This document shows, piece by piece, positions 48,498 through 61,818 of a stretch of 64,000 nt of DNA (positions are counted from its first letter, which is position 1; the number at the start of each line of letters is the position of its first letter). A program made the translations under genes and the position numbers. The stretch is from assembly GCA_028622995.1 (NCBI GenBank), contig JAJQJQ010000003.1:5890001-5954000 (forward strand). The letters run 5' to 3'. This DNA is from Panagrolaimus kolymaensis. Its lineage: Eukaryota; Nematoda; Chromadorea; Rhabditida; Panagrolaimidae. The notes beneath the pieces were generated by a model that saw only the letters and a program-made list of their open reading frames with translations, ran no database searches and had not been told where the DNA came from.

Positions 48498-49719
48498 ATT
48501 TTTTAAACACTTTGTCCCAAAATTGCTTTTTTCATCCATAATATTTATTTATTTTTTATGTTAATTATGACGACTTTTGCTATTTTTTTTATTAATATTT
48601 TTAACTTTTATCGGCAAACAAAAAATACTAAATTCGATTAATTTTGAATCTTTTTTTCTTTCTTTTTGGTTAGGAATGTTTTAATTTAGAAAAAAAATAA
48701 GTTACAAAATTTCAAAAGTTGAACCTAATATTTTAATAAAATTTAAATATTTCCATCGTAAAAAGTGGTCCACATACTTACAATACATTTTTTATTGTTT
48801 TCCAGTAGGAAAATAGCAAATGAGCATATTTATCTACAATCAATAAAGTTGAATTTGCACAAAAATTTGTTTCTTTTTTTTAAACAATACTTTTTTTCAA
48901 GTGCTTTATTATTTTTCTTAGTTGTAATTGGAGCCGAAAATAGCAGAAGACATAGAAAATATAAATTATGTGCGCAAAAACAAAAAAGTGACACTTAAAA
49001 TCGAGTTCGATAAAAAGTATTACAGAATTCCATTTTTTAAAAACAGAGGAATAAATTTTTTTTCCAACAGATGCGCTAATATCAGGTATATAAATTATGA
49101 ATAATTAATTTATTTTAATAACTCTCACCTAATCTTTTTGTTTAAACTTTTTTTTAGTTTAAAACATCAAAATTTTTCCAAAAAAACGTCCCTTTTTTCC
49201 AATTAAAAATTAAAAGCAACCAAAAAAACACATTTTTTCTGATCTGTGTCAATTAATTTTTAATTTATTTTTTGCTTTCATTTTTTTTTAAATAAATTTT
49301 GTCTATATTTTTCTAAAATTCCTTTGAAGCTTTATTATCTATTTTCATGCTTGAAACGCATTTTTTTAAATATAACAAATCTTTTGCCAAAAAACGTGCT
49401 TTTTTCAAGCAATAATTAAAAGCAATTTTGGAAACAGTTTTTTGACTCCAATGCTTTTGTTCACTCTCATAAATTTTATAGTAACGTTTTGTTTAACTCG
49501 ATTAAAATATTTTAAAATAAAAACAATAAACGTGGTCTTCTTTTTTTCTAATATCTACTTTTATTTTCCTTAAATATTATTTTATTTCTTTTAAAAATTA
49601 TTTTTTTGAGCTCAATCAACTGTTTTTGATTATTTATTTTTTTTGCTACTTCAATATCCATTTATTCGATTGATTATTATTTTTTTAATTTGATCAACAT
49701 AAAAAATTTGGCATCAGTG
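48498..49719. other. Gene-free stretch upstream of copy C
   Basis: AT-rich without supported exons. If copy C once had a first domain it is not here: I searched the plus strand for the FPFS-NHY and FFDCL patterns and found none. Confidence 0.45.
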
Positions 49720-51152
49720 ATGGAGATGATTACTATTAAAACAGAAAGTGCTGATGAACCAAATGAAGATCTTCGAATGGAAACTAATCAAGTTCAATTC
49801 GATGGTGTGGAAACAAAAAGAGAAATTTTGGAAAATTTCAATAATGTTGGTGAAGCTGATAAATTAAAGATGGATGAAAGAATGGATAGCAGAAAAGAAA
49901 TTAGTTCTGCTTTTGGGAACTTTACTCAAATGATCCAGCATCTTCAAGAAGCAAATTTGATGATAAATAATAAAGTTAAAATGGACCATATTATTGATTT
50001 TATGCAACTCAGCATCGAATTCAATGATGATGGAAAGAAATTTGCTATTGTTCATCCATCATTTCTTGTTAATTTCCAACAACATCCACCAAGATATTTC
50101 ACTTACAACTTGACAAAGGATGCAGAAGTGATTTTTTTCCCTGTTAAAAAAGGGAGTGGAATGTCTTTATATATTTATAGCATCCGGAAACAAGAATTGT
50201 GCCATTTCAATCATGATGGCACAAAAGAAGATCCCTTCCGTTCACAAATGCAGAAGATGATTGAAACATTATTGGAAATCACCTTTGAAACCACTCCAAT
50301 GCCTTGTGTAAATGTTGAATTGCCCCCATCATGGCCCAAAAGAAATAAAATTATTGTCGGTGTGGCTATAATTGATTATTTCGAAAGAATTGTTCATGAT
50401 ATTTATTTTGCTGATAGCGTTGATGATGGTGCTAAATATGATTTTGATGCACGGTTGAATAGAATAAAGCGAATCCTCAATTCTGCTTCCGAATCACAAA
50501 TCCTTGTTTCGGAAATAAAAAGTTATGATTTTGAAAAGGTTAGTTTGTGAATTTAAGCATTTTAACGAACCTACTTTAATTTTTATGCAAATTACATAAA
50601 AATAATTTTAGAAATCCTCAGCTGATGATGAAACTGCTGAAACGGATAGAAGCATGTCGAAGACTCTTTACATGCTTAATCCTTTGTGAGTTTTTTTTTC
50701 TTAAAACAAAGTAAAATAGAATACAAAACAGTTGTAAAATAAATAAATTGCTTTAGATGTTTACGATCTCGAATTATTTCTGATCGTTATGACATGCGCA
50801 ATATTTATTGCGCATGGAATTTGACCACTGATGAAGCGGTAGCTAAGGTCAACCGTCGGTGGGGTTATAAACGATCTGGGTTTTCAAAGGCAGAAATCAA
50901 AAATGAACAAGGACATGAAGGTAATAATTAGTTTTTCTCTTCTTTGTTATGGTTTTTTGCATTAATTAATTTTAAGGTAATTCCCCAATGGCATCACCTT
51001 TGGCAAAAATGCCAAGGAACATTGATGCCGAAGATTCGAATGAAGAAAATTTCAATGATGCAAACGAACTTGAACCATTTCCTCCTCATGCACTGGAAAC
51101 TCCACCATCATCTCCAACTCTTCGTCCTGATGTTACATCCCACCCCAGCTGA
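49720..51152 (+). CDS. Pseudo-Ulp1-like family, copy C: second domain only (410 aa)
   Basis: Four exons (49720-50538, 50612-50685, 50757-50920, 50977-51152) join in phase, with AATAAA at 51387. The protein begins just before the linker (METNQVQFDGVETKREIL), has the second domain (HIIDFMQLSIEFND, AIVHPSFL, EVIFFPVKKGSG, CHFNHDG, IIVGVAIIDYFERI) and shares the C-terminal RRWGYKRSGFSK and ASPLAKMPRNID blocks with copy A. The catalytic His, Asp and Cys positions are all replaced. The last exon stops at TSHPS, while another frame stays coding-like for 16 more codons (PAEDVDSAPSTSQ), suggesting a recent frameshift at the end. The start could also be the second ATG, 49726. Confidence 0.75.
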
Positions 51153-51962
51153 AGATGTCGATTCTGCTCCATCAACTTCTCAAAACTCGATTTAATTTCT
51201 TTGGTCTCTCACCAAACGTTTTTATTTGTTCATTAAAAAAAGATTGCTCCTTTCTTTTCTTTTCTTTTTTTTTCTATCTATCGCGTTTTTTCTCTTATTG
51301 ATTGATTTTTTTGTATCAAAATTTACTGCGATCAAAAAATCAATTTTTTATGTTGTTGCTTTCCATTGATGGTGCTTTAAATCTTTAATAAATTTAGGAA
51401 TTATTATTATTTTTTAATCACAAATAAAATATATTTCAAACACGCATTTAATTGTCATTAATAAAAGAGAAAGACTTTATTTTCAAACAATGACAAAAAT
51501 AATTGATGCTTTGACCGGAGAGGAATAAAACTTTTTTTAATGCTGAATTAAAGTTTAAATACAGCTTCTGTAAGGGCAGAAAAATGAATTTAATTATTGT
51601 TTGAATATTTAAAATAAATAGTTCAAAAACATAAAGTACGAAAAAAGAAGAAGTCCTGCAATAAATACTTTTTCTTTAAAAATACCATGAATTAAAAAAC
51701 TTTGCAACTTAGGTTATTTTTAAGATGTATTACAAGACACAAAGAATGTGAGAAAAAAAACATGTAAAATGATTCATAGAGAAAAGCAGCTTAAAATTAA
51801 AAAAGTAAGATGTTCATAAATGGAAAAGTAAGCCAAGTTCATTTTAACATTCAAAGTCTTTATTTAGTAAATTTCAAAATTTTGAAAACATAAACAAAAT
51901 TCACAAAAAAATTAAAAATCTGGACAATTAATTAATAATTTTTGAAACGTGAAATTTTATTC
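51153..51962. other. Convergent intergenic region between copy C and TMEM131
   Basis: Holds the 3' untranslated regions of both genes, with AATAAA at 51387 for copy C. On the minus strand AATAAA follows the TMEM131 stop within 10 bases. No other feature seen. Confidence 0.5.
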
Positions 51963-54900
51963 TTAATTTTGATCATCAGGATGTGGAGCAGCAATTGTAG
52001 GCCATCCAGAAACTTTTGGAGTAGTTTCATCACTTTCAAGTAAAGGTTGCCAAATTGGATCATTGTTACTAAATAAACTGTAATTTCGTGAACTGCTTGG
52101 ACCCGCTTCTGATGAGGATGATGGAAGTGGAACTGTTGGATTACTTCGAGATGGAAATAGAGGAGCAAGAACATCATTATTAGCATTCGAAGATGGCACA
52201 ATTGATGGATCAGAAGGACTTGAATCTGGTTTGGAAATAGGACCAGGAGGGCCAATAGGGCCAAGTTGGCTGTTTTGAAATGATGGATGTGAAGATGAAT
52301 CAGAAGAAAATCCAGGAGGCGATGATCGAGTTGTTTCTCGATTTTCATAAAGTGGATCCAAGAATGGTTCATAATAACCAAAAGGCCTTGGAGGTGGAAC
52401 AGGTGGCGGTGGTTGACCATACATCCCTGGAAAATTCATTGGGTTCCAACCGCCATATTGCTGCATATAAAACATTTGCTGCATATACATATTTTGTTGA
52501 GGATCCATCATCGACATGGGCCATCCCGAATTATTTTCATGGCCACCGTAACCTTGATCATAAATAGTTTTTTCTGCTTCTCTCTTTTTCAGAGCTTTTT
52601 CCAATTGGGCACGATATTGTTTTGTCATCATATCAATGATGTTTTGGGTTTCTTGATTCTAAAAAAATTAGTTGTTTTACCAAAATTTTATTGAAATCAA
52701 AAAAGAACAAACCTTGGATTTTCTTTCTTTTGGAGGTTTGTATTTTCGTGAACGCTCAGGTCGGCCATTATCAATGCTACGAGAAGCATCGGTTTCATCC
52801 GTGGTCATTTCGCTTTCACTCCTTCGTTTACCCATCGGTTTTCGTGGATTTCGAGATGATTGAGGCACAGCTGCTGATGATTGGGATGAAGAACTTGCAG
52901 GTGTTTCAGCTCTAGAAGAAAATACTTCAGCTGTGGCTTGAACCATTTCAGTATATTCCGCATCATAATTATCTCCATCAACTTGTTCATCAGCCCATTC
53001 AGGTGGAGCACTATCTTCACTTAAATTTTCATCCTCGTTTTCTTCATTTTTATTATCAAATTCTTGATCATTTTCTTCGGATGGTGCAAATGAAATAATA
53101 TCAGGCAAAGTTTCTTCTTCCTTATTGAGATGATTTTCAACATGATTATTAGCTGGCACTTCAGGCAATAAAGGAACTTCAAGATTTTCATTTGATTTTG
53201 TTTCTGGAATGGCTGTTTCTTTTTTCATTGGTGCAACAATTTCAATTGGCGGTGTAACTTTTCCAACTTGTTGTTTTTTCGATGGAGGCGGCTTCGGTGA
53301 TTTATTTTTTTGCTTTTTCTGATTATTTGGTTTGATAGCTGCTTCATTCCTATTCTGCTCTTGATCCTTGGTTTTTATGACCTTTCGTAGTCGTACTTCC
53401 ATCTCTTTTGGAACAACATTTTTTTCATTTTTCCTGATTTTTTCAACTGTCGTCGTCGATTTGACAACATTTTCAGGTTTTGAAATGGATGTTGTTTCAT
53501 TTGGTGGCGGTTTAGGTGGTAAGCTGCTGCTGTTGTTGTTTTCTTTAGTTGTAGGTGGTGGAGGCACAGCAACAGGTTTTTGTTTTTTCCTTTTTCTTGG
53601 AGTTTCGCTCACTTCTGGATCACTACGGACTACCATCCAAACAAATGAAAAAAGCCATAGGAATAAATTAGCTGCAGAACAAAACCATCGAACAATAAAA
53701 TATGAATTTTGTCCAACTTGAACATGATTACGATAATGTGAAGGACGTCTTCGATCTAAATCAACAAAAAAGTTTAGATTGAGATTTAGATTGAAAGAGA
53801 TAATTTTTAAAAACTTACTTTGTGGTGGCATTGGAAGTGTTGGTTGTCCTGCTTGAGATTCAGTTCGAGCATGTCGAGTAATTTGTGACACTTCTTGTCT
53901 AATTGTATAAGTAATAAGTCGATCACCTTCCAAATATGAGCAAGCCATAACACAAATTAAACAAAATCTATATAAAAAAAGCATTGTTTAATTACTCTAA
54001 TTAGGTGGATATAAACTTACATGAGGGCTGTGATACAAGAATAATACATAAAATTTTCAAATGGTGGTCGAGGCAAAGCTGAATGACACATCGCTAACAT
54101 TTGTGGAGGCACAGTTGCACCAATATAATATACCCATGGTGTTCCATTTAAATGCATATAAAGTAGAAGTTGAGCTTCATTCATAGACATCAAAAAATCT
54201 GGAGTATATGCAATTTCAAGAAAATGGCTTTCTCCCGGTGACAAATGGAATGGTTGACAATTGATAATATGAAATCCTCTGTTTTCACATGGAATATTAT
54301 TTATTGTCATCGTATTCACGGTAAACGGCACTTCACCAGTATTTACGACTTCAAATGGTCGTTTAACTGTCAACGTTGTGGATAATTTATGCATTTGTCC
54401 TAAAAAAAGATGCTTTAAAAAAAGGCTTAAATTTAAATTACAATCTTACTTTTTGGATTGAAACAATCCTTTAAATGAATGGGCTGAATATCAAAAAATG
54501 TAGGTTCAGTTTTTGTTGATTTATTTTCAACTTTCATATCAATTCGAGCTCCTTGTCCATAAAGTACCACGGGTTCAATTACAGTGAGATTGTTTCGAAT
54601 AAGCAACAACGAAGTATGTAATTCATAATCGGATGGCAAAAATCCAATTCGAATTCGTGCTTTCATTTTAGGTTGTAAAAGCATTGAAAGAGTAAATCTT
54701 GGGATATTTGTTCCAACAACTCTTTCAACTTCTTCCCTTAATTTTGGTACAGGACTATTTGGTTTTAGAGTGAATAATTCGGTATCTCTCAATGAAAACA
54801 TTAGAGTTTCATTAGTTTCAACAGGTTCAATAAGCGGAGCTGGAAATTCATCTTTAAAAAACTCCAAAAACATTTCAGCATCTGGATAAATAACCAATGG

Positions 54901-57717
54901 AAGAATTTGAACTATCACTGGTTGAGATGATGGATTGGTTAATGTTAAATTTAAAATAGTAAAATTTCCAACAGCAGTGAGAGGAAATTGAACGACCGTG
55001 TGACTAAGTAATTTCGGCCACACAAGTTCAGCTTTGACAGGGATTTCCAAGTTTTTCACGGTTGGAGTATCAACAATCACAGAAGTATTAATAAAATTTT
55101 GTCCTTTGCTGACGATATTATTGAAGCGTTTTCGTAATCGTCGGTAAAGATAGCTATCAATTTCAGCAAGATTTGGTGGAAATTTCATTGCATATGCAAA
55201 CCATTGACCATCATGAGTAGTTAATGGCATTCCCAAATATTGTTCACTTGCAGGTGAAGTTTCAGGTTTAAGCATCATCGTAGCAATGGTGGAAATATTA
55301 TTTTCAATAACTTTAGGTTGAATTTTGGAATCCACTTTTTTAAAATAAAATCTTGGATCTGCATTGCTGAGAGACACTCGAATAATTGGAGTTTCATCAG
55401 GAAAAGTGCTCAATAATTTAATTTCTTTTGTTGAAATTAAAGTTGGAAAAACTTCTCCAAAATCAATTATTTGCGGCACTGAATAAATTGAGGAATTGTT
55501 GAGTGAAAAAGTTGATGGAAAAGTATATTCAGCAAAATCAGTTTTGATAATAAAATTTTTGTTTTGCTTTATTGGAATTGGAGATGCAATTAGAGTATAT
55601 TTAAACACAGCGAAGCTTTTAACAGGAATCACAAAATCTTTGCCTGGCTTCCATTTTGTTAATTTTTGATCAGCAAAGGCAATTAACTTTGTGGCATTTC
55701 CAGCTTCAATGCCTAATAATTGGAGTTTAGAAAAAGGTGCCATTGGCTGCTTGAAATTTTTTAATACCATTGGAACTGGATTTTCATTTATTACAGCAAA
55801 CTAAATTCTATGGATTAAAACGGCTTAAAAAGTTTTTATACTCACATTAATTGATCGCTCTTTATGTGGTTCGATATACCCAAAATCAAATAGCTCTTTA
55901 TCAATGCCATGAATAATTATTTTCACATCGCCATTAAACATTAAAATAGGATATTCAAAAGTTGAAACATTGGTAAAAAGCGTGAAAGTAGTTGTAAAAG
56001 TTAAAGGTTGAGGTTTTAAATATTCAAGCACTATAACTTCTTTCTTTTCTTTTGGTTGAATTTCAATCGATGGAGAAATTAAGTGAGCTTTAAAAATATT
56101 TGAAGCATTCGATGGCATTGAAACATTATAAATTACAACTCCAAATGGAAGATTATTTGTAAATGAAACTGTTCGATAAAGAGGAGTTTTAAGTTTGTGA
56201 TAAAATGCAACATCTTCAGGTTCATGAGACAAGCTTCCAGAATAAACTGAAGCTCGATATGGAACAGAAATATTGTAATTGCCTCCGCGGCTTTCAGCAA
56301 TAATTTTACCGCTAACATGAACAAGTTGAGGCTTGCCATTATTTGGGTTATCCGGTGTTTGACGAATGACAAAATTACTGTCAACTGTAACTTTAGCAAG
56401 TGGCACTTCTGGACCTGGACTATATTGTAATCCATTTTTCACGGATATCGGTGGTTTTGAAGCAAATTCAAAATATACTCCATGGGTGAAATCTCCTTTA
56501 TCGACATAAATTGACTAAAAAAAGAATCATATTTAAAAAAATTCTGAATAAATTATAGAAATGTTTACTTCGATGTCGATGCTTTTCTCCACGGTGCTAT
56601 AAACGTCAAGCACAAGTTGTTTAGATTTTTCACCAAGTTTAATTAAACCAAAATCAAAAACATTCTTTAATGAATATATTGATCGCTGTTTTAAAACTTT
56701 AAAATCGATTGGAATAAGAATTAAGTTTGGCGGAGGCGAAAGTTGTCGGTTAATATTTAGAGCATCCGAAGCTTGAGGAGAATCTTTTAATTTTAATTTT
56801 AAGCTAATATATGCTGTTGTATTAGTTTCTTCAGCTCCGACTATTCTTGCATATCCAATGGTTCGAGTTTGATATGGAGCAATTTCCTAAACAAAATGTG
56901 AATAAATAATTTAGAAAAAATATAGCAAAGATATACCCAAAATGTATCATCTCGTAATTCTTCGAGTTCAGAGAGTTCAAGATGGACTTTAGTGCTGCTC
57001 GATGCTACTTCACTTATTGCAAGCGTTGTGGAATGTGGATTATGAATTTTTATTGGAGTAACAAATGTTGCATTTACTGGCAATTTTACACCAGAAATGG
57101 GTTGAATTCGATATGGACTTTCAGTTGCAATGCCTTTCAATTGATAATTAATTACGCCATTGGATGTAATAATTGTAAGCTTATTTTCAAATTCTCCAAT
57201 ATCTGGAGGCAAAAAGAATACAGTGAAAGTAGTAGATGAATCTTTTTTTAATAAAGCATCTTTTGGAAAACTACAATGAAAGCTAATCGAAGTTGATCCA
57301 ATCGCTACGAAATGTAAATTCTTTTTCATTCGATTTATTATTGTTACTTCATGCTTTAAAGGAACTCCGATGGTTGTTTTTTCAAATGTAAGTTCTTGAG
57401 GTTCAAATTCAACATCTTTAGATGTGAGACTGGTATATTCAGGTCTAAAATAACTCTCAACTTTAAAAATGATCACAAAACTTTTTTATTTCTTCCTACT
57501 TTTCAGTTTTTTCAGATGAAAAAGTAGTGAAAACTATTTCTTGATCCACAATATCCGTAAAATAATGCAATTCTTCACCCGTTTGTATAAAGGCATGTGG
57601 AATAAAGGATTCGTCAATGGGTAAAGATGAAGAAAATGTTTTATGCTGTCCAAGTACACCTGAACAAACTATAAACACTAATGCCAGATGAAAGTGTGAT
57701 AAAATGGGCAAAAACAT
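51963..57717 (-). CDS. tmem-131: TMEM131 family membrane protein (1776 aa)
   Basis: TMEM131 is an ER/Golgi type I-like protein whose luminal Ig/PapD-like domains bind procollagen and whose tail recruits TRAPP for collagen export; worms lacking it have cuticle-collagen defects. Nine exons join in phase: 57717-57500, 57444-56937, 56886-56569, 56514-55846, 55800-54450, 54399-54021, 53967-53819, 53755-52713, 52658-51963. A signal peptide (to about GVLGQ) is followed by FEPQELTFEKTTIGVPL, repeated beta-rich luminal modules with many N-glycosylation sequons, one span at about 1130-1160 (CITALMIFCLICVMACSY), a second at about 1220-1240, a Lys/Pro/Glu-rich cytosolic linker and a conserved end (WQPLLESDETTPK, GWPTIAAPHPDDQN). 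Length fits human TMEM131 (about 1880). It is tail to tail with copy C. Confidence 0.93.
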
Positions 57718-59069
57718 CCGTTGTTTGAGAAATGAACATTAAGATTTAAAGTTTGAATAATCTTAAAAATAAAAGTAAAATAAAATCGATTTAAATCACA
57801 AAAAAGTTGGTTGAATGGCAAAAAAAAAGTAACGGGTTTTTTAGAAATCGCGCATTATAAAAAATGGAGGAAATTTTTCGCGATGAGAAAATATGTTAAT
57901 TATCATGGAAATGTTTTCTTTTTTTGCAAAATCAAATAACAATGAAGTCAAAATAAAATTGTTTTGATTGTTTGAGCAAAGTCGATGGTAAAAAACAGTA
58001 AAAAAACAAAGTGGAACGTATAAAAAAATATATAGAAAATGTGCGGCAGTCTGGGTCTATTCCAATTTGTTCGATTACTTATTTTTTATGCCTTAAAATC
58101 GACGACAAAGAAGGAAAAAAACATCGATTGTTGTGATACATACGAAAGCAGTAAAAAATATTTTTTCAAATAAAATAGTACCACATCATCCAAAAAAAGA
58201 AGAAGAAGAAATTGTTTTAGACCTTCAGGGGCTGAATCAAACCAAAATGATGACCACGCATTATCTTTAAGCATGTGCGGCAGCGGCGGCGTCCATCCAT
58301 GATTGTCGCTCGCGCATCCATCTTTTCCATTATTTGATCCATCCATATGTGGGTCATCATAAAGGAGAAGGAAGACGACAAATGGAAAATTTAAACGTAA
58401 AAAAGTGTTTCTGCCATTTCTTATTCTTTTTACGACAGATGGATGGTGTGGTGATTTGGCGCGAGACACGCAACACACGTGAGACGTTGTCGCCGCGTTC
58501 TTCTTACTGGCGACGACGGTCGTCAGCATCTTATTTTTTTCCAGGTTATTCTTCCTCCTTTTTTCTTAAAAACAATATTGAAAAAGATTTAAAACACGTG
58601 TAACAAAAAAGTATTAAAACTTTCAAAGGTAAAAAATGGATGAGACGAAGGTGTTAAAGAAATTTAAGCTTATTAAAACAATTTTAGAATTTTTAATACA
58701 TAAATAACCCGCTCGCTCAAAAAAAGGTGCGATTGATAAGAAAAAGGGAAGAAAGAAAAAAAATCACATACTTTTTTGATTGGAAAAAAAATAAGGACAG
58801 ATCAAAAAATCATACAATCATTATTTGATACGACATAAACTGTAAACTGTAAAACCCAAAACATATTATTTTGAGTTTATAAAAATTATTTTGGACATAA
58901 ATCAGCCATACTTTTAGAGCCAAATACCTTGACATCATCGTCGCTTAAAAATTATAGGCTGCAAAATAGCAGACACAAATTGATTCTTTTGGAAAGGTAA
59001 GAAAAAATTAAAACCATTTATGAAATGAAAATAAAACCTGATGTAATCAAAGTTTTTAAAAAAAGGAAG
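57718..59069. other. TMEM131 upstream region with GC-richer island
   Basis: The region upstream of TMEM131. At 58255-58520 the DNA becomes GC-rich (GTGCGGCAGCGGCGGCGTCC, GGCGACGACGGTCGTC) and includes a CACGTG E-box at about 58477. Minus-strand frame 58086-58529 is open through it and reads partly plausibly (DGCASDNHGWTPPLPHM), but without splice or homology support I do not call it a gene. Confidence 0.45.
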
Positions 59070-59239
59070 TTAAAATTGTGTCTCATCGTTGTTTCGAAAT
59101 ATTCGGCATGTGAGCAAGAGAGAGACTTTTATGAGTAAATCAAAAAGAAAAATGAAAAGGGTAGGAGAATGAAAAATGAGGACATCGAAGTAGATTTCGC
59201 ATTTTTGTAAGATTTTTGTAAAAAATAAAAGTGTTTCTT

Positions 59240-59408
59240 TTTTCTTTCTTTTTTTATCTGCTGTTGTCCTATGATAATCAAAATAAAAATTCCATAATTG
59301 ATGCGTTCTTAAATGGTAATAATAAACGCTAAATTGCTTTCCTGCTTTAACAGAAATAAATACTTTCTCGGTTTCTTCCGTCAAAATGTAGCTGAAGTGG
59401 CGGAACAT
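59240..59408 (-). pseudogene. Pseudo-Ulp1-like family fragment D1
   Basis: RHFSYILTEETEKVFISVKA and VYYYHLRTHQLWNFYFDYH match the centre of the second domain of copy A (RHFIYNLRDETEIVFLPV...YFYKLSTNQLFHFDYD). Nothing on either side extends the match. The fragment lies 3' of fragment D2 on the same strand, the reverse of the order in an intact gene. Confidence 0.8.
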
Positions 59409-59920
59409 TTAAAAATAATTTTTTTCAATTTTAATGCCACAAATATTTTTCCAGGCAAATTTTCCGCCTTTTAATAAATTATAATTTATTTATCAAAATT
59501 AAAAAAAGGAATGGATTAAAATATTCAAAAAAAAAATATAGAAAGGCAAATAAAAAGGTAAAACAAATGCTTTAAAATGGAAGCTCTCGCAAAAAAAAAC
59601 ATAGAGACGCAAAAAATGTGATTGCGATCTCTTGGATTTTTTTCTCTTCGAATCATTTTTAAATTCGTTATTCGAAGAAGAAAACATCTTTGTTTTTTTT
59701 CATCTCCGCAGAAGAAAAAAGAACAAAACAATCAATGTTAAAAAAAGGTTTTTCTCACACATTTTTGGATACTTCGTTCATTAAAAGAAGAAAGCTTAAC
59801 TCGAAATAAAATGGCAAAAAATGTATTAAAATAATTATTTTGTAAAAATTTGAAGCTACTATCCTTTTTTTTTACTTTTATTCTGTCATTTGCTTATTTT
59901 GCTTCTTTCTTTATTTATAT

Positions 59921-60154
59921 TTATTTAAGAATGCGCAATCCCATTAAGGATTCGCTCAACTCTTTTTTCTTGAAGTCATATTTTGTTTGATCATTATTAA
60001 TAATAGTAGTTTCATCGAAACTAATATTTCTTGCGACCATTTCAAAATAATCGATAACAGCCACAGCTGGTAACACACTTCTTTCATCAAGATAAATTTT
60101 TCTAGCTCTCTCATATATGTGATTAATGTAAAAAGAAAAATTAAATATTTTCAT
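59921..60154 (-). pseudogene. Pseudo-Ulp1-like family fragment D2
   Basis: PAVAVIDYFEMVARNISFDE and TKYDFKKKEL match the end of the second domain of copies A and C (VVIIDYFERI..., KYDFDARLNRIKRIL). The frame then diverges. Together with D1 it shows that at least one further copy of the family existed here and was rearranged, or that two broken copies lie side by side. Confidence 0.8.
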
Positions 60155-61818
60155 TTTTTACCCGTTCCGTTTAAATCAGGTATTTTACATTTGCTAAAAA
60201 AAAAATAAAATAAAACTAATTTAAAAATTCAAAAAAGGAAAAGAAAAAAAACAGTGACTGTTAGAATGATTTTTTTTAAGAAAATGCAACTTTCAAGCAG
60301 TTGCAGCGGCGAAGATTTGTTTTTTATTTTATCTTTTATTTGTAAATAAAAAGAAAAAAATACGGCGTTATTAAAGAAAACCGATCGTCGCCAAAGAAAA
60401 GGAAAGAACAACTTTTTTCGTCTTTTAAAATTTATTAAATATACAGTTTTTTCTTTTCGCAATTTGTCTAACTCAAACTTATGGCAAGTAATTCTAGAAA
60501 AGTTATATCTTTTGAGGCTCAAAAAAAGGTGCTATTATTAGTTGAAGAAGAAAAAAGTTTAGCAAAAACATTTTTTTATTATAGAAAAAGACGTAAGTTT
60601 TGTTGTTTCATTCATGTAGAATTATAAATAGTATCAAAACATCCATATCACTGCAAGAACAATAAAAAAAAGTTATTTAAAGAAAGAAAAATCATTTTAA
60701 ATTTCATTAATTTTTTTCATTTTTTGCAATGAACAAAAACTAAAAGATTCATTGACAGACGACAAACATATTCCCGACAAATGTGGAACCACTAAATTTT
60801 TATGAAGCATGGTGATTCAAAAAATAAAAACAAGCTCAAACTTTTTTCCCTCAAAACTCAATTGTAGCAGAAAACATGGACATTAAAAACGAAAAAAATT
60901 TATTTGCATAAAAATATTGTTTTGTTTTTAAAATAATTTGGTTGTTAGGATAGTAGTCATATTTTGATTTTACAAAGCATCAATGACATTTAAAAATATT
61001 TTTTATGTTTCTGTTGTTTTGAGAAAGAGAGGCTGCTGTAACTAAGGATAGATAGTTCGAGTCCAATTTTCATTGGAAATTTGAATTCGTTTTAGTTTTT
61101 TTGGTGTAAGAAAAATATGATGGTAGTGGTTTTTGTTTTTCTCCTTAAAAAAAATAAAAAAATGATGTTTTTTAAATGTCAAGCAATACCTAAAAAATGT
61201 TTATTTTAACTTAAAAATTTTATGATTTTGCTTTTTCACTTTTTTGTCAAGCTTTCTTCCTTCCTATTTTTTTAATACCTAGAATTGACCCTTCAAAATG
61301 AACTTGCACCATTTAAACAAACTTTGAAGATGCTACAACTTTTCAATGCATTAATGATGTCTCTTTTTTTGTTTAAAGAAACTAAAAATAAAACAATGGG
61401 ATGGATCTATATACATATCTTAAAACAGATCTGTTCCATTTTTCTTCTTCTTTTTTTATTTTCATGCAACTTGACGTGGCCTTTCTCGTTATATCTATTT
61501 TATTTTATGGCGATGTGCCATTTTTAAAGTCGAAATAAAAAAAATAATTAAAAGCTTTCAACTTTGAGCCGTGTCGCATTATTATTTTAATTTATCAAAT
61601 TTCAAAAAGTTTCATCCAAAATATTATCTCTCTTATTTTTGAAGGTGCCAAAAAGTAAATATTGTGTGACATTGCTTCGATTATTCAAATAAAGAAGAAT
61701 TTTTTTTGCTGCTGGTTGCAAGTGTTTTTTACGTTTCATTTCTTAAATAATTTTATATAATAAATTTTACATACTTTATTTATTTTATCATCAAAATATT
61801 TTTATAATAATAAAAATA
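60155..61818. other. Gene-free AT-rich stretch
   Basis: No exons, RNA genes or element ends that I can support. A TTCGAGTCC motif at 61057 resembles a tRNA B box but has no A box or cloverleaf. Confidence 0.4.

Noticed and set aside
52280..53721. Plus-strand frames opposite TMEM131
   Set aside because: They are antisense shadows of the repetitive Pro/Ser/Lys-rich TMEM131 tail.
58086..58529. 147-codon minus-strand frame in the GC-rich island
   Set aside because: Some residues look coding-like, but there is no homology, no start or splice context, and GC-rich DNA lacks stops by chance.
61040..61075. tRNA gene suggested by TTCGAGTCC
   Set aside because: No A box or cloverleaf arms can be drawn around it.
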